Below, in pieces: positions 45,466-53,841 of a DNA stretch of 64,000 nt. The stretch spans positions 62,001-126,000 of the forward strand of contig JBBATK010000003.1 of NCBI GenBank assembly GCA_040398805.1, written 5' to 3'. Each line of letters begins with the position of its first letter. The stretch's first letter is position 1. Source of the stretch: JBBATK01 sp040398805. GTDB taxonomy: Bacteria; Bacteroidota; Ignavibacteria; Kapaibacteriales; NICIL-2. The notes under the pieces were generated by a model. That model was not told the DNA's origin. It did no database searches and worked only from the letters and a program-made list of their open reading frames with translations. Made by a program: the position numbers and the translations under genes.

Positions 45466-45554
45466 CACCCTGGTGCGAGGGTGATATGACGGTCGCTCCG
45501 GCGATCCATCCCTCATGGGCCGCCACGAGCTGTGGTGATACCACCTCCATTGTG

Positions 45555-45562
45555 TATGTTTG
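45555..45562 (+). promoter_or_regulatory. Putative -7 promoter box (TATGTTTG), distal promoter of the export gene
   Basis: An exact TAnnTTTG match 114 nt upstream of the GTG at 45676, possibly a second promoter for the polysaccharide operon. Confidence 0.3.
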
Positions 45563-45630
45563 CCATGTACTCACACGGACGGAAAGTCCGGAAATCGCCC
45601 CAGCAACCCTTACAGCAGGAACATACATCG

Positions 45631-45638
45631 TATTTTTG
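45631..45638 (+). promoter_or_regulatory. Putative -7 promoter box (TATTTTTG), proximal promoter of the export gene
   Basis: An exact TAnnTTTG match 38 nt upstream of the GTG at 45676. It lies inside the longer open frame and so decides the start of the SLBB gene. Confidence 0.45.
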
Positions 45639-45675
45639 CTACTCTTTTTTGTTAACCACCCCAAGGATCGGCGTT

Positions 45676-47415
45676 GTGAGTACGCGATTTTTTCGGCTGT
45701 TGCTTCTCCTTTCTTTTGTCGGCGCTTCGGGCCTGTTTTCTCAAACGGGAAATCAGTCGTCGGGTGCTCTTGACTTCGATAAACTCCTTCAGGGTTCCCA
45801 GAGTAAGAACGCACTTGAAGGCCAGCGCACGGATCAGACGGCGTACGACAACGTCGTCCAGCCGGAGTATTACTTCGTGGGCCCGGGTGATGTGCTCACC
45901 ATGTTGAAGCTGGATGCGGCCTCGATGGATGAAACGATCGTCGTGAGTCCGGAGAACATGATCTTCCTTCCCCGTCTCGGCGCCATCAATGTGGCGGGCA
46001 TGACCTTGGCGAAGGTTCGTGATACCGTCCTCTTCCTGCAAAAGGAGCGTACTCCCTCGCTCAAGGCGTTCATCGGTTTGAAACGTTCCAGACTTGTCTA
46101 TGTCACGGTTCGCGGCAACGTCCTTTCTCCCGGCATGTACACCGTATCGGCGGGAACGCGCGTGCTGACGGTCTTGAAGATGGCCATGCAGATGCGCTCG
46201 CAGGTTTCGGATGTCTCGCTTGCGCGCAACGCCGCTCAGGTGTTCGGTCAGACCGAATCCGCAACGCAGTTAGGCGCTCTCCGACAGAAGCGTTCGCTCT
46301 TTCCTCCATCCGTGATGCGGAACATCGTTCTTCGCCATAGCGACCGCACGAGTACGGTGTGCGACCTGCACAAGGCGGAGACAACGGCCTTGCCCGTGGA
46401 CGATCCCTATGTGCGGGAAGGAGATGAGATCTACGTTCCCGCAGAGGTCCAGGAATATGGCGCAATGACCATCACCGGTGGTGTCTCGAACCCGGTCACG
46501 ACGATGTACAAGACGGGTGACAAACTCTCCTTCCTTTGTAAGCTCGGCGGCTATTGCACCAATGTCGCCAAGCCCACGAAGGCAGTACTGGTGCGGAATG
46601 GAGAGCGCTCGGATCTTGATGTCGATGCGAATCTCAATCTGCTCTCGGGCGACCGCGATGCGATGCCGGGAGATATCGTCATCGTGGACGAAGAAATCGG
46701 CGCACCGATATCGACGTCGGGAGCGGTGAGCATCCGCGGCGAGATAGAGAAACCGGGTGTGTATGCAGTGAAGAACCATACGACGCGCCTGAAGGATATA
46801 GTAGAGATGGCGGGAGGCGTCCGTCCGGATGCGTACCTACCGCTCGCGTATGTGTTACGGCGGGAGAAATCGGAGAGTCCGTTGATGAGCAACGAATTCA
46901 TCGAGCGCATGAAGAAGATGCAGAACTCGAACCTGCTCTTGGAGGATACGACACGGTTCACCATCGATGAGATCGGCAGGAGACCGATGGTCGCTTGTAA
47001 TTTCGAGAATGCACTGAAGAGTCCGTCGAGCGACGACAACATCACCCTTCAAGACGGCGACGTGATCGTGGTGCCAAGGAACCCGCGCTCCGTGTACGTG
47101 TACGGTCAAGTGCGCAGCGGCGGATATTTCGACTTTGTTCCGGGGAGGACGATGGAGCAATACATCGCCTTGGCGGGGGGCATGACATCGGAAGCGGACA
47201 AGGGACGTGAGCGCATCGTGAAGGGCAAGACCGGCGTCTGGCTGAAGGGCGACGAGACCGTCGTCGAAGCAGGCGATAAGATCTATGTCCCCCATCCACC
47301 GGACGAACCGTTGGGACAGCAGATCCAACGCACTGCATCGTATGTCACCATCGCCGCGGCCATCGTCAATGCTCTCTTCCTTGCCATCAACATTTACATC
47401 ACGCTGAGCAGATAA
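45676..47415 (+). CDS. Polysaccharide export protein (Poly_export and SLBB domains, Wza-like)
   Basis: A 579-residue export protein from GTG 45676, placed right before the signal peptide (RFFRLLLLLSFVGASGLFSQ). The Poly_export domain (YFVGPGDVLTMLKLDAASMDETIVVSPENMIFLPRLGAINVAGMTLAKV) is followed by several SLBB beta-grasp domains (VTVRGNVLSPGMYTV, MTITGGVSNPVTTMYKTGD, VSIRGEIEKPGVYAVKNH, VYVYGQVRSGGYFDFVPG). A C-terminal hydrophobic helix (YVTIAAAIVNALFLAINIYI) is a transmembrane segment. It forms the periplasmic/outer-membrane exit for the glycan. No Wzc-type tyrosine kinase gene accompanies it in the window. Confidence 0.9.
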   Translation: MSTRFFRLLLLLSFVGASGLFSQTGNQSSGALDFDKLLQGSQSKNALEGQRTDQTAYDNVVQPEYYFVGPGDVLTMLKLDAASMDETIVVSPENMIFLPRLGAINVAGMTLAKVRDTVLFLQKERTPSLKAFIGLKRSRLVYVTVRGNVLSPGMYTVSAGTRVLTVLKMAMQMRSQVSDVSLARNAAQVFGQTESATQLGALRQKRSLFPPSVMRNIVLRHSDRTSTVCDLHKAETTALPVDDPYVREGDEIYVPAEVQEYGAMTITGGVSNPVTTMYKTGDKLSFLCKLGGYCTNVAKPTKAVLVRNGERSDLDVDANLNLLSGDRDAMPGDIVIVDEEIGAPISTSGAVSIRGEIEKPGVYAVKNHTTRLKDIVEMAGGVRPDAYLPLAYVLRREKSESPLMSNEFIERMKKMQNSNLLLEDTTRFTIDEIGRRPMVACNFENALKSPSSDDNITLQDGDVIVVPRNPRSVYVYGQVRSGGYFDFVPGRTMEQYIALAGGMTSEADKGRERIVKGKTGVWLKGDETVVEAGDKIYVPHPPDEPLGQQIQRTASYVTIAAAIVNALFLAINIYITLSR

Positions 47416-47428
47416 CGCCTCGACACGT

Positions 47429-48916
47429 TTGGCTTCGGATAACACCATATCGTCCGGCGGACACGTTGCCGGCATGATACGCGGCAGCGCCGCGAGCGCC
47501 GGTGCGTCTGCGTCACCGCTTCTTCGCCAACTTGGCACACCGACAGTGTTCCAGGTGCTCGCCGACATCGTCGCCGTCAGTCTGAGCTTCATTCTCTTCT
47601 ATTTCCTGAAGCTCAACTCCACACAAGCCCATCCATTAGTGCCGACCGCCGAGTTTTTTTTCACCGTGCTTGTTGCGAGCATTGTGTTCTGGTGCACGGT
47701 GTTCTGGCTGGCCGGTCTGTATAAGAACTGGTATATCCGTTCGCCGTTTGATGAGACATGGACCATCGTCAAGGCATCGGTAACAGCGGGATTGTTGGTT
47801 CTTCTGGGAATGTCGGTGGACTCGGGGTATGTGCGCGTGAAGTTCATTCCCTATCTCCTTCTCCTCATCGGACTCGTCGTGGCGTTCCGCTTCATGGCTC
47901 GTCGTGGGCAACGGACAATGAGGCTGCGGGGCGTGATTACCGTGCCGACGATCATCGTGGGTTCGATGGAGAAGATCCGGAGTCTTTTCCATCATGTGGA
48001 GCAGGAGCCCGTATGGGGGTATCGCGTGCTTGGGTGCGTGCCCGAGAGAGAGTCCGTATCGGATACGGAGGCCGAGCCGTCCGTACCTGTCCTTGGATCC
48101 ATCGACCGATTGGCGGAAATCATCGAGCGGTATCGTCCGGAAGCGCTGTTACTCGGCATGTCATCCAATGACCATGATACGATGCTCGGCGTGGTCTCGT
48201 GTGCCGGACACTACGGCGTCAGTGTGAAGATCGAACCGGATGTGTATGAAATCGTGACCGGTCAGGTGCGCACGCTGCAGGTCTACGGATCCCCGCTCAT
48301 CGAAGTCCACCCGGAGCTCCTGAAGCCGTGGCAGTTCGCCGTCAAACGATTGATCGATATCTGTCTCAGCTTCGTGGTTCTCGTCGTGGGGTTACCGGTA
48401 TGGTTGATCATCGCGGTCATCGTGCGTTTGGAATCCAAGGGTCCGGCATTATTCTCCCAACAGCGCATAGGGCGTAATGGGAGTGTATTCCGCATTTATA
48501 AGTTCCGCTCGATGGTGCAGGATGCCGAGAAGCACGGACAGCAATGGACGAAGGTGGGTGATCCCCGGGTGACACGGTTCGGATACTTCTTGCGGAAGTC
48601 GCATCTGGACGAGATTCCGCAGATGTGGAACATCCTGGTCGGAGACATGAGCGTGGTGGGTCCGCGGCCGGAGCAGCCGAAGTACGTGGAGTATTTTTCC
48701 GCGCACATTCCCTATTATGACCGCCGGCACAAGGTACGTCCGGGACTCACGGGGTGGTGGCAGATCAAGTACACCAGTTACGACGAGTCGTTGGACGAGA
48801 TCAAGAACCGCATCCGGTTCGACTTCTACTACATCGAGAACATGTCGCTGCGTCTCGATTTGGAGATCATCATTCGGACCGCAGTGCTTATGTTTCGCGG
48901 ACACGGACAAGCGTAA
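47429..48916 (+). CDS. Polyprenyl-phosphate glycosyl-1-phosphate transferase (initiating sugar transferase, WcaJ/WbaP-like)
   Basis: An enzyme of 495 residues from TTG 47429, or 480 from ATG 47474 (start uncertain), that loads the first sugar-1-phosphate on undecaprenyl phosphate. Four N-terminal transmembrane helices (about 35-155) precede a Rossmann-like CoA_binding_3 domain (TVPTIIVGSMEKIRSLF ...), then the bacterial sugar-transferase core: membrane re-entrant helix KRLIDICLSFVVLVVGLPVWL, GPALFSQQRIGRNGSVFRIYKFRSM, the catalytic DE pair in RKSHLDEIPQ, VGPRPE and VRPGLTGWWQI. It starts the lipid-linked glycan; the gene lies 13 nt after the export gene. Confidence 0.93.
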   Translation: MASDNTISSGGHVAGMIRGSAASAGASASPLLRQLGTPTVFQVLADIVAVSLSFILFYFLKLNSTQAHPLVPTAEFFFTVLVASIVFWCTVFWLAGLYKNWYIRSPFDETWTIVKASVTAGLLVLLGMSVDSGYVRVKFIPYLLLLIGLVVAFRFMARRGQRTMRLRGVITVPTIIVGSMEKIRSLFHHVEQEPVWGYRVLGCVPERESVSDTEAEPSVPVLGSIDRLAEIIERYRPEALLLGMSSNDHDTMLGVVSCAGHYGVSVKIEPDVYEIVTGQVRTLQVYGSPLIEVHPELLKPWQFAVKRLIDICLSFVVLVVGLPVWLIIAVIVRLESKGPALFSQQRIGRNGSVFRIYKFRSMVQDAEKHGQQWTKVGDPRVTRFGYFLRKSHLDEIPQMWNILVGDMSVVGPRPEQPKYVEYFSAHIPYYDRRHKVRPGLTGWWQIKYTSYDESLDEIKNRIRFDFYYIENMSLRLDLEIIIRTAVLMFRGHGQA

Positions 48917-49627
48917 ATGAAAACCATCGTCGTCATACCCACGTACAACGAAATCGAGAACATCGAGGCGATGATCGATGCCATCCACTCGCACGTGCCG
49001 CATATGCACATCCTCGTGGTGGACGACGGGTCGCCGGACGGAACGGCACAAGCTGTGCAACGCAGGATGGCGGGCGATGCGCGGATACATCTTCTCCAGC
49101 GGGCGAAGAAGAGCGGTCTCGGCACCGCCTATTGTGCCGGTTTCACTCAAGCGCTGGAAGAGGATTTCGATATCATCTGTCAGATGGATGCGGACTTCTC
49201 CCACAACCCCGAAGTCCTCGTCACCTTCCTGAAGGAATTGGAGACGCGGGACGTCGTCATCGGTTCGAGATACTACACCGGTGTGAACGTCGTGAACTGG
49301 CCCATGAGCCGTCTTCTTCTCAGCTATTCGGCGAACGTCTACACCCGCATCGTCACTCGCATGCCGATAAAGGATGCGACGGGCGGCTTCAAGGGTTTCC
49401 GTGCCTCGATCCTCCGACAGATAGACCTCACGAAAATCCGCAGTAACGGATATGCATTCCAGATCGAGATGAATTACCGTGCATGGCGCCTTGGAGCGCG
49501 TATGCAGGAGATCAGTATCATTTTCATCGATCGGGTGAATGGCGTCTCGAAGATGAGCAAGAACATCATTTTCGAAGCGGCATGGCTGGTGTGGAAGCTC
49601 CGATTGGGATCATTGTTCGGACACTAA
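48917..49627 (+). CDS. Polyprenol-phosphate mannose synthase-like glycosyltransferase (GT2)
   Basis: A 236-residue GT2 enzyme whose ATG follows the previous stop directly (TAAATG). The DPM1-type pattern is clear: VVIPTYNEIENIEAMI, LVVDDGSPDGTAQ, IICQMDADFSHNPE (the DAD metal site), VIGSRYYTGVNVVNW, DATGGFKGF and the C-terminal FIDRVNGVSKMSKNI. It probably moves a hexose from a nucleotide sugar to undecaprenyl or dolichyl-like phosphate for later periplasmic transfer. No C-terminal transmembrane domain is present. Confidence 0.92.
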   Translation: MKTIVVIPTYNEIENIEAMIDAIHSHVPHMHILVVDDGSPDGTAQAVQRRMAGDARIHLLQRAKKSGLGTAYCAGFTQALEEDFDIICQMDADFSHNPEVLVTFLKELETRDVVIGSRYYTGVNVVNWPMSRLLLSYSANVYTRIVTRMPIKDATGGFKGFRASILRQIDLTKIRSNGYAFQIEMNYRAWRLGARMQEISIIFIDRVNGVSKMSKNIIFEAAWLVWKLRLGSLFGH

Positions 49628-49657
49628 GGGGATGTGTGTCCTTCCGAAATTCACTGC

Positions 49658-51643
49658 ATGAACTCACCTATCGACCACGCACCCGCAACGCTCGACGTGT
49701 CCATCGTCATTGTGAATTACAATGTGCGGGAGTTCCTGCAACAGTGTTTGGAGTCCATCGACCGATCCAGACACACCTTGCGGTACGAGGTGATCGTCGT
49801 CGATAATGATTCCCACGACCAATCGGTACCTATCCTTCAACACAAGTTCCCACACGTCCGGTTCATCGCCCTCGAGGAGAACCTCGGCTTCGGACGCGCG
49901 AACAACATCGGCATACGTCAGGCACGAGGTCGGTACATCCTGCTCTTGAACCCCGATACGCTCATTCAGGAAGACACCATCGAGACGATGGTCCGGTATA
50001 TGGACGAGCACCCCGAGGTAGGTATCAGCGGGTGCAAAGTGCTGAATGCCAACGGGACCTTTCAAATGCAGTGCAGGCGCGGGTTCCCGAGTCCGTGGGT
50101 GTCGTTCTGCAAGCTGTTCGGCCTCCAATCGCTGTTTCCTCGTTCACCCTTGTTCGCGCGATACAACCAGACCTTCCGCAGCGAGGACGAGACCTATCTG
50201 ATTGATGCGGTCATCGGCGCTTTCATGTTCTGCAGGCGGGAGCCCTTGCTCGACATCGGCGGTTTCGACGAAGAGTTCTTCATGTACGGCGAGGACCTTG
50301 ACCTCTGCTACCGGATGAAGCAAGCGGGATTCGCCACAGCGTATGCACCACTCACGACCATCGTCCATTTCAAAGGCGAGAGCACGCGGCGTTCGTCCAT
50401 CAACGAAGTGAAGTGGTTCTACGATGCCATGGAGATCTTCGCGCGGAAGCATTACGGCGCATCATACCTGTTCCTGCTGTTCCTGCGCTCGGGCATCTAC
50501 CTACGATCGCTCGTGGCCTACGGCGTGCGCTACGGGCGGGGGAGTATCATCCTGATGCTGGACCTGGCGGCGGTGATCATGAACCTGCTCGTGGCGGTGA
50601 AACTGCGCAGAGGCGACTATTTCGCGCTCCCCGCCTACGCGTTCCCCACCGTCTTCATCGTCGTCCCGCTCGTCGTCGTGTGCAGCATGATGGCGGTAGG
50701 CGAGTACTTCGAGAACAAACCCACCGTTCGCCGAAGCGTGTCGGGTCTGCTCGTCAGCTTCTTCGTCTTGTCGTCGCTCACCTACTACTGGAACGAGTAC
50801 GCCTTCAGTCGGGGCGTGCTCCTGATGACCATCGGGTTTTCTCTTGCCACTTCGGCTCTCATCCGCGGATCCTCAGCTTTGTTCGATACCCTTTTCGGTA
50901 CGCATTCGGATAGACGGCTGTTGTTGGTAGGAACGGCAGAGGCGGCGGAGCGGACAGCCGAGCAACTGCAGCGCACGAACGCATTGTCGGCACGTGTCGT
51001 CGGGTATGTGGAAACGGGTGAACTCCATGGAACGGACGGACACGGTACGGTGCCGTTACTGGGACACCGAGACTATCTGGTGAAACTCATCGACCAGTAT
51101 GACATCGACGAAGTGGTGGTCGTGGGTGAAGAGTTGAGCACCTCCGAGAATATCCGCATGATGCAGTCGGCCGTGCACCTTGATGTGCGGTTCCACTTCG
51201 CGCGGGATGCCGAAAGCGTTGTGGCGCTCGGCATCGCCGAGGGTATCTCGTCACGGTCACGGGCCATGCAACAGGTTCCGCTGCTGTCGCTCCGGAACCG
51301 CGTGGTGAAGCGCTTTCTGGACGTGACCGTCTCGCTCGTCGCATTGCTCATTGTCTTACCCGTGGTAATTTTGGTCCGGCCGCAGATGCGATTCCTCTTC
51401 CCCCGATGGTTCGCGGTGCTTCGAGGTTCGCAGAGCATCGTTGGTGTGTATCCCGTACAGAATGCGCAGACGCAGGTTGCGAAGACAGGGCTCACCGGAC
51501 TCGCCCATATCAGCTCTCCGCATCAGTTGTCCCATCACACCATCAATGAACTCAACGAGTACTACGTCAGGAATTATTCACCGTCCTTGGATCTTGACAT
51601 CTGCATCAAGAGTCTGTTTTCAACGCGATACAAAGAGGTATAG
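49658..51643 (+). CDS. GT2 glycosyltransferase fused to a degenerate sugar-transferase module
   Basis: A 661-residue protein from ATG 49658. Residues ~10-265 are a rhamnosyltransferase-like GT2 (SIVIVNYNVREFLQQCL, VVDNDSHDQSV, LLLNPDTLI, GGFDEEFFMYGEDLDLCYRMKQAG). About 290-410 holds four to five transmembrane helices, followed by a Rossmann-like CoA_binding_3 segment (RRLLLVGTAEAAERTAEQL). The C-terminal ~113 residues align with the sugar transferase at 47429: the membrane helix VKRFLDVTVSLVALLIVLPVV, LRGSQSIVGVYP, KTGLTGLAHI and YSPSLDLDI remain. About 55 residues in between (the KFRSM and catalytic DE region) are missing. So the GT2 is probably active and the second module catalytically dead. 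The reading frame is intact. Confidence 0.85.
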   Translation: MNSPIDHAPATLDVSIVIVNYNVREFLQQCLESIDRSRHTLRYEVIVVDNDSHDQSVPILQHKFPHVRFIALEENLGFGRANNIGIRQARGRYILLLNPDTLIQEDTIETMVRYMDEHPEVGISGCKVLNANGTFQMQCRRGFPSPWVSFCKLFGLQSLFPRSPLFARYNQTFRSEDETYLIDAVIGAFMFCRREPLLDIGGFDEEFFMYGEDLDLCYRMKQAGFATAYAPLTTIVHFKGESTRRSSINEVKWFYDAMEIFARKHYGASYLFLLFLRSGIYLRSLVAYGVRYGRGSIILMLDLAAVIMNLLVAVKLRRGDYFALPAYAFPTVFIVVPLVVVCSMMAVGEYFENKPTVRRSVSGLLVSFFVLSSLTYYWNEYAFSRGVLLMTIGFSLATSALIRGSSALFDTLFGTHSDRRLLLVGTAEAAERTAEQLQRTNALSARVVGYVETGELHGTDGHGTVPLLGHRDYLVKLIDQYDIDEVVVVGEELSTSENIRMMQSAVHLDVRFHFARDAESVVALGIAEGISSRSRAMQQVPLLSLRNRVVKRFLDVTVSLVALLIVLPVVILVRPQMRFLFPRWFAVLRGSQSIVGVYPVQNAQTQVAKTGLTGLAHISSPHQLSHHTINELNEYYVRNYSPSLDLDICIKSLFSTRYKEV

Positions 51644-51645
51644 TC

Positions 51646-52602
51646 GTGGCATATACATTGGAATTCGAAAAACCCATCATTGAACTCGAGAAGAAGGTGG
51701 CCGAGATGCGCTCCCTTTCAGGAACGCTGGACATCTCGGCGGAGATCGAGGATCTTGAAAGCAGAGTGGAGGAGCTTCGCGCGGAGGTGTACGGCAATCT
51801 TACGCGGTGGCAGCGCGTGCAGATAGCCCGTCATCCGGAGCGTCCGTACTCGTTGGACTATTTCCAGAACGTGTTCGACGAATTCATCGAGTTGCACGGG
51901 GACCGCGGGTACCGTGACGATCCCGCGATGGTCTGCGGACTTGCCCGGTTGAACGACATGAACGTCATCGTCGTCGGCAATCAGAAGGGTCGTGACACGA
52001 AGTCGAACGTGTATCGCAACTTCGGCATGTCCAATCCCGAAGGATACCGCAAGGCCAAGCGCATGTTCGAACTCGCGGAAAAGTTCCACCGCCCTGTCGT
52101 CTGTTTCGTCGACACACCCGGTGCCTATCCGGGCATGGAAGCCGAAGAGCGCGGTCAGGCTGAAGCCATCGCGCGCAACCTTTTCGTCATGGCAAAGCTT
52201 CGCGTGCCGATCATCGTTGTCATCATCGGTGAAGGAGCGAGCGGCGGAGCTCTCGGCATCGGTGTCGGCGACCGGATTCTCATGCTCGAGAACTCCTGGT
52301 ACTCCGTCATCGCACCGGAGTCATGCAGCTCCATCCTGTGGCGCAGTTGGGACTACAAAGAACAGGCAGCGGAGGCCCTGCAGCTGACAGCGGAAGACTT
52401 GCAGAAGCATGGCATCATCGATGTCATCGTCAAGGAACCCGTCGGCGGAGCTCATCGTAAACCGTTGGAGATGTTCGATACCCTTCGCGGCATTCTCGAC
52501 ACCGAACTCCGGCAGCTGCGCGGCAAAGATCTCGGAGCCCTCGTCAAGTCCCGCAGAGCGAAGTTCCATGCAATGGGTGTCTGGACCGAGGTGAATGGCT
52601 AA
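51646..52602 (+). CDS. accA: Acetyl-CoA carboxylase carboxyltransferase subunit alpha
   Basis: A 318-residue AccA that, with AccD, transfers carboxyl from biotin to acetyl-CoA in the first step of fatty-acid synthesis. The family pattern runs throughout: coiled N-terminus (LEFEKPIIELEKKVAEMR), the WQRVQIARHPERPYSLDY segment, GDRGYRDDPAMVCGLARL, FVDTPGAYPGMEAEERGQAEAIARNL and GEGASGGALGIGVGDRILMLENSWYSVIAPE with the oxyanion glycines. The start is GTG, 2 nt after the previous stop. It is embedded in a glycan cluster, which is unusual, and overlaps the next gene by 8 nt. Confidence 0.96.
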   Translation: MAYTLEFEKPIIELEKKVAEMRSLSGTLDISAEIEDLESRVEELRAEVYGNLTRWQRVQIARHPERPYSLDYFQNVFDEFIELHGDRGYRDDPAMVCGLARLNDMNVIVVGNQKGRDTKSNVYRNFGMSNPEGYRKAKRMFELAEKFHRPVVCFVDTPGAYPGMEAEERGQAEAIARNLFVMAKLRVPIIVVIIGEGASGGALGIGVGDRILMLENSWYSVIAPESCSSILWRSWDYKEQAAEALQLTAEDLQKHGIIDVIVKEPVGGAHRKPLEMFDTLRGILDTELRQLRGKDLGALVKSRRAKFHAMGVWTEVNG

Positions 52603-53764
52603 TCAGCAACATCGCATACTCTTCGTGTGCCAAGGTGCATACCCTTGGGAAGTGCGCGTAGAAAAGTTTTGCGACTCCCTCATCGCCGCCGGCTACCATG
52701 TCACCGTCCTTTGCAGATGGAGCGGAGAACTCTTGGAGCGCGAGTCGGTTCGCGGTGCCGACGTCGTCCGCGTCGGTTTCCAGCGTCCTTCCTGGCAGTC
52801 CCTCCCCACGTCCGCTAATCCCTTGTGGCGGTCAGCCATCAGAAGGATCACCGACGACACACTCCCACATCTGATCATCGCCCGAGAGATGCTCATCGCC
52901 TCCGCGTGTGCCAAAGCGGCACGGAAAACATGTCCCGTCATCATGGACATGGCCGAGCACTATCCCGCAGCGATGAAGTCGTGGAAAAAATACCGTCAAG
53001 GGTTCGTGGGCCCGCTTCTCGTCCACCGTCTCCATGTTCCCGAGCATGTGGAACGATGGGCCGTGGCTGCTTGCGATGGCATCATCACCGTGTGCGATGA
53101 GAATTCGGAACGTGTCCACAAGAGTTTCAGGGTCAGCCACGACCGCATGACCGTGGTTCACAACACGCCCTGGCTGCATGCGTTCGACGGGGTGCGCCTT
53201 GGAAGCTCCGAACCGCCACGAGTGTTCGCCTATCAGGGATGGATCACGCGGGAACGAGGAGTGGAAAGACTGATATCCGCCTTCGCGAAAAGCGGTGAGG
53301 CGGATCGCGGAGCCGAACTTCTACTCGCCGGCGGCGGTGAGTCGCTGGACGACGTTCGAGCGGCCTCGCACCATTCGGGCGTGGCCGATCATATCAACAT
53401 CATGGGAGAATTCCCGTCGGATCGGTTGGGCGAGGTACTGTCATCCACCGACATCGGCGTGATCCCCTTCGACGAGGATGAGTTCCGTCATCATACCATT
53501 CCGAACAAGTTATTCGATTATATGGCATGCGGCAAACCGGTCATCGTCTCGAATTGCGCTCCGCTGGCACGAATCATAAACGAAACAGGCTGCGGAATCG
53601 TCGTACGCAATAAAGACCCCGAGCAACTCGTTTCGGCTCTGCGCGAAATGCGCAACCGCGACGTCCGGCTGATGTCCGAGAACGGCAGAAAAGCCGCGGA
53701 AAAGCGATATAATTGGGAACAGGACGCTCACCACCTCCTGTCGTTCATCGCTTCGTATCTCTGA
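52595..53764 (+). CDS. Glycosyltransferase family 4
   Basis: A 389-residue GT-B enzyme. N-terminal domain begins ILFVCQGAYPWEVRVEKFCDSLI; the C-terminal Rossmann domain carries RVFAYQGWITRERGVERLISAF, LLLAGGGESL, and the nucleotide-sugar site VIPFDEDEFRHHTIPNKLFDYMACGKPVIVSN with the family E-like position replaced within DEDEFRHHTIPNK. It probably adds a sugar to the surface glycan. Its ATG lies inside the accA end (8-nt overlap), so the two are translationally linked. It is the last gene of the cluster. Confidence 0.9.
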   Translation: MANQQHRILFVCQGAYPWEVRVEKFCDSLIAAGYHVTVLCRWSGELLERESVRGADVVRVGFQRPSWQSLPTSANPLWRSAIRRITDDTLPHLIIAREMLIASACAKAARKTCPVIMDMAEHYPAAMKSWKKYRQGFVGPLLVHRLHVPEHVERWAVAACDGIITVCDENSERVHKSFRVSHDRMTVVHNTPWLHAFDGVRLGSSEPPRVFAYQGWITRERGVERLISAFAKSGEADRGAELLLAGGGESLDDVRAASHHSGVADHINIMGEFPSDRLGEVLSSTDIGVIPFDEDEFRHHTIPNKLFDYMACGKPVIVSNCAPLARIINETGCGIVVRNKDPEQLVSALREMRNRDVRLMSENGRKAAEKRYNWEQDAHHLLSFIASYL

Positions 53765-53777
53765 CAAGTATTTATCG

Positions 53778-53784
53778 TATTTTG
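53778..53784 (+). promoter_or_regulatory. Putative -7 promoter box (TATTTTG)
   Basis: CGTATTTTGG lies 14 nt after the GT4 stop and 58 nt upstream of the ATG at 53842. Confidence 0.35.
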
Positions 53785-53841
53785 GAGTGGGTTTAGGGGA
53801 TTCGCCACATTCACCACGATTTCCTTTTTTAGGGAGGGGAA

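Noticed and set aside
45466..45483. A CACCCT/AGGGTG hairpin after wecB as a terminator
   Set aside because: Only 6 bp and no U-run; left as a weak structure.
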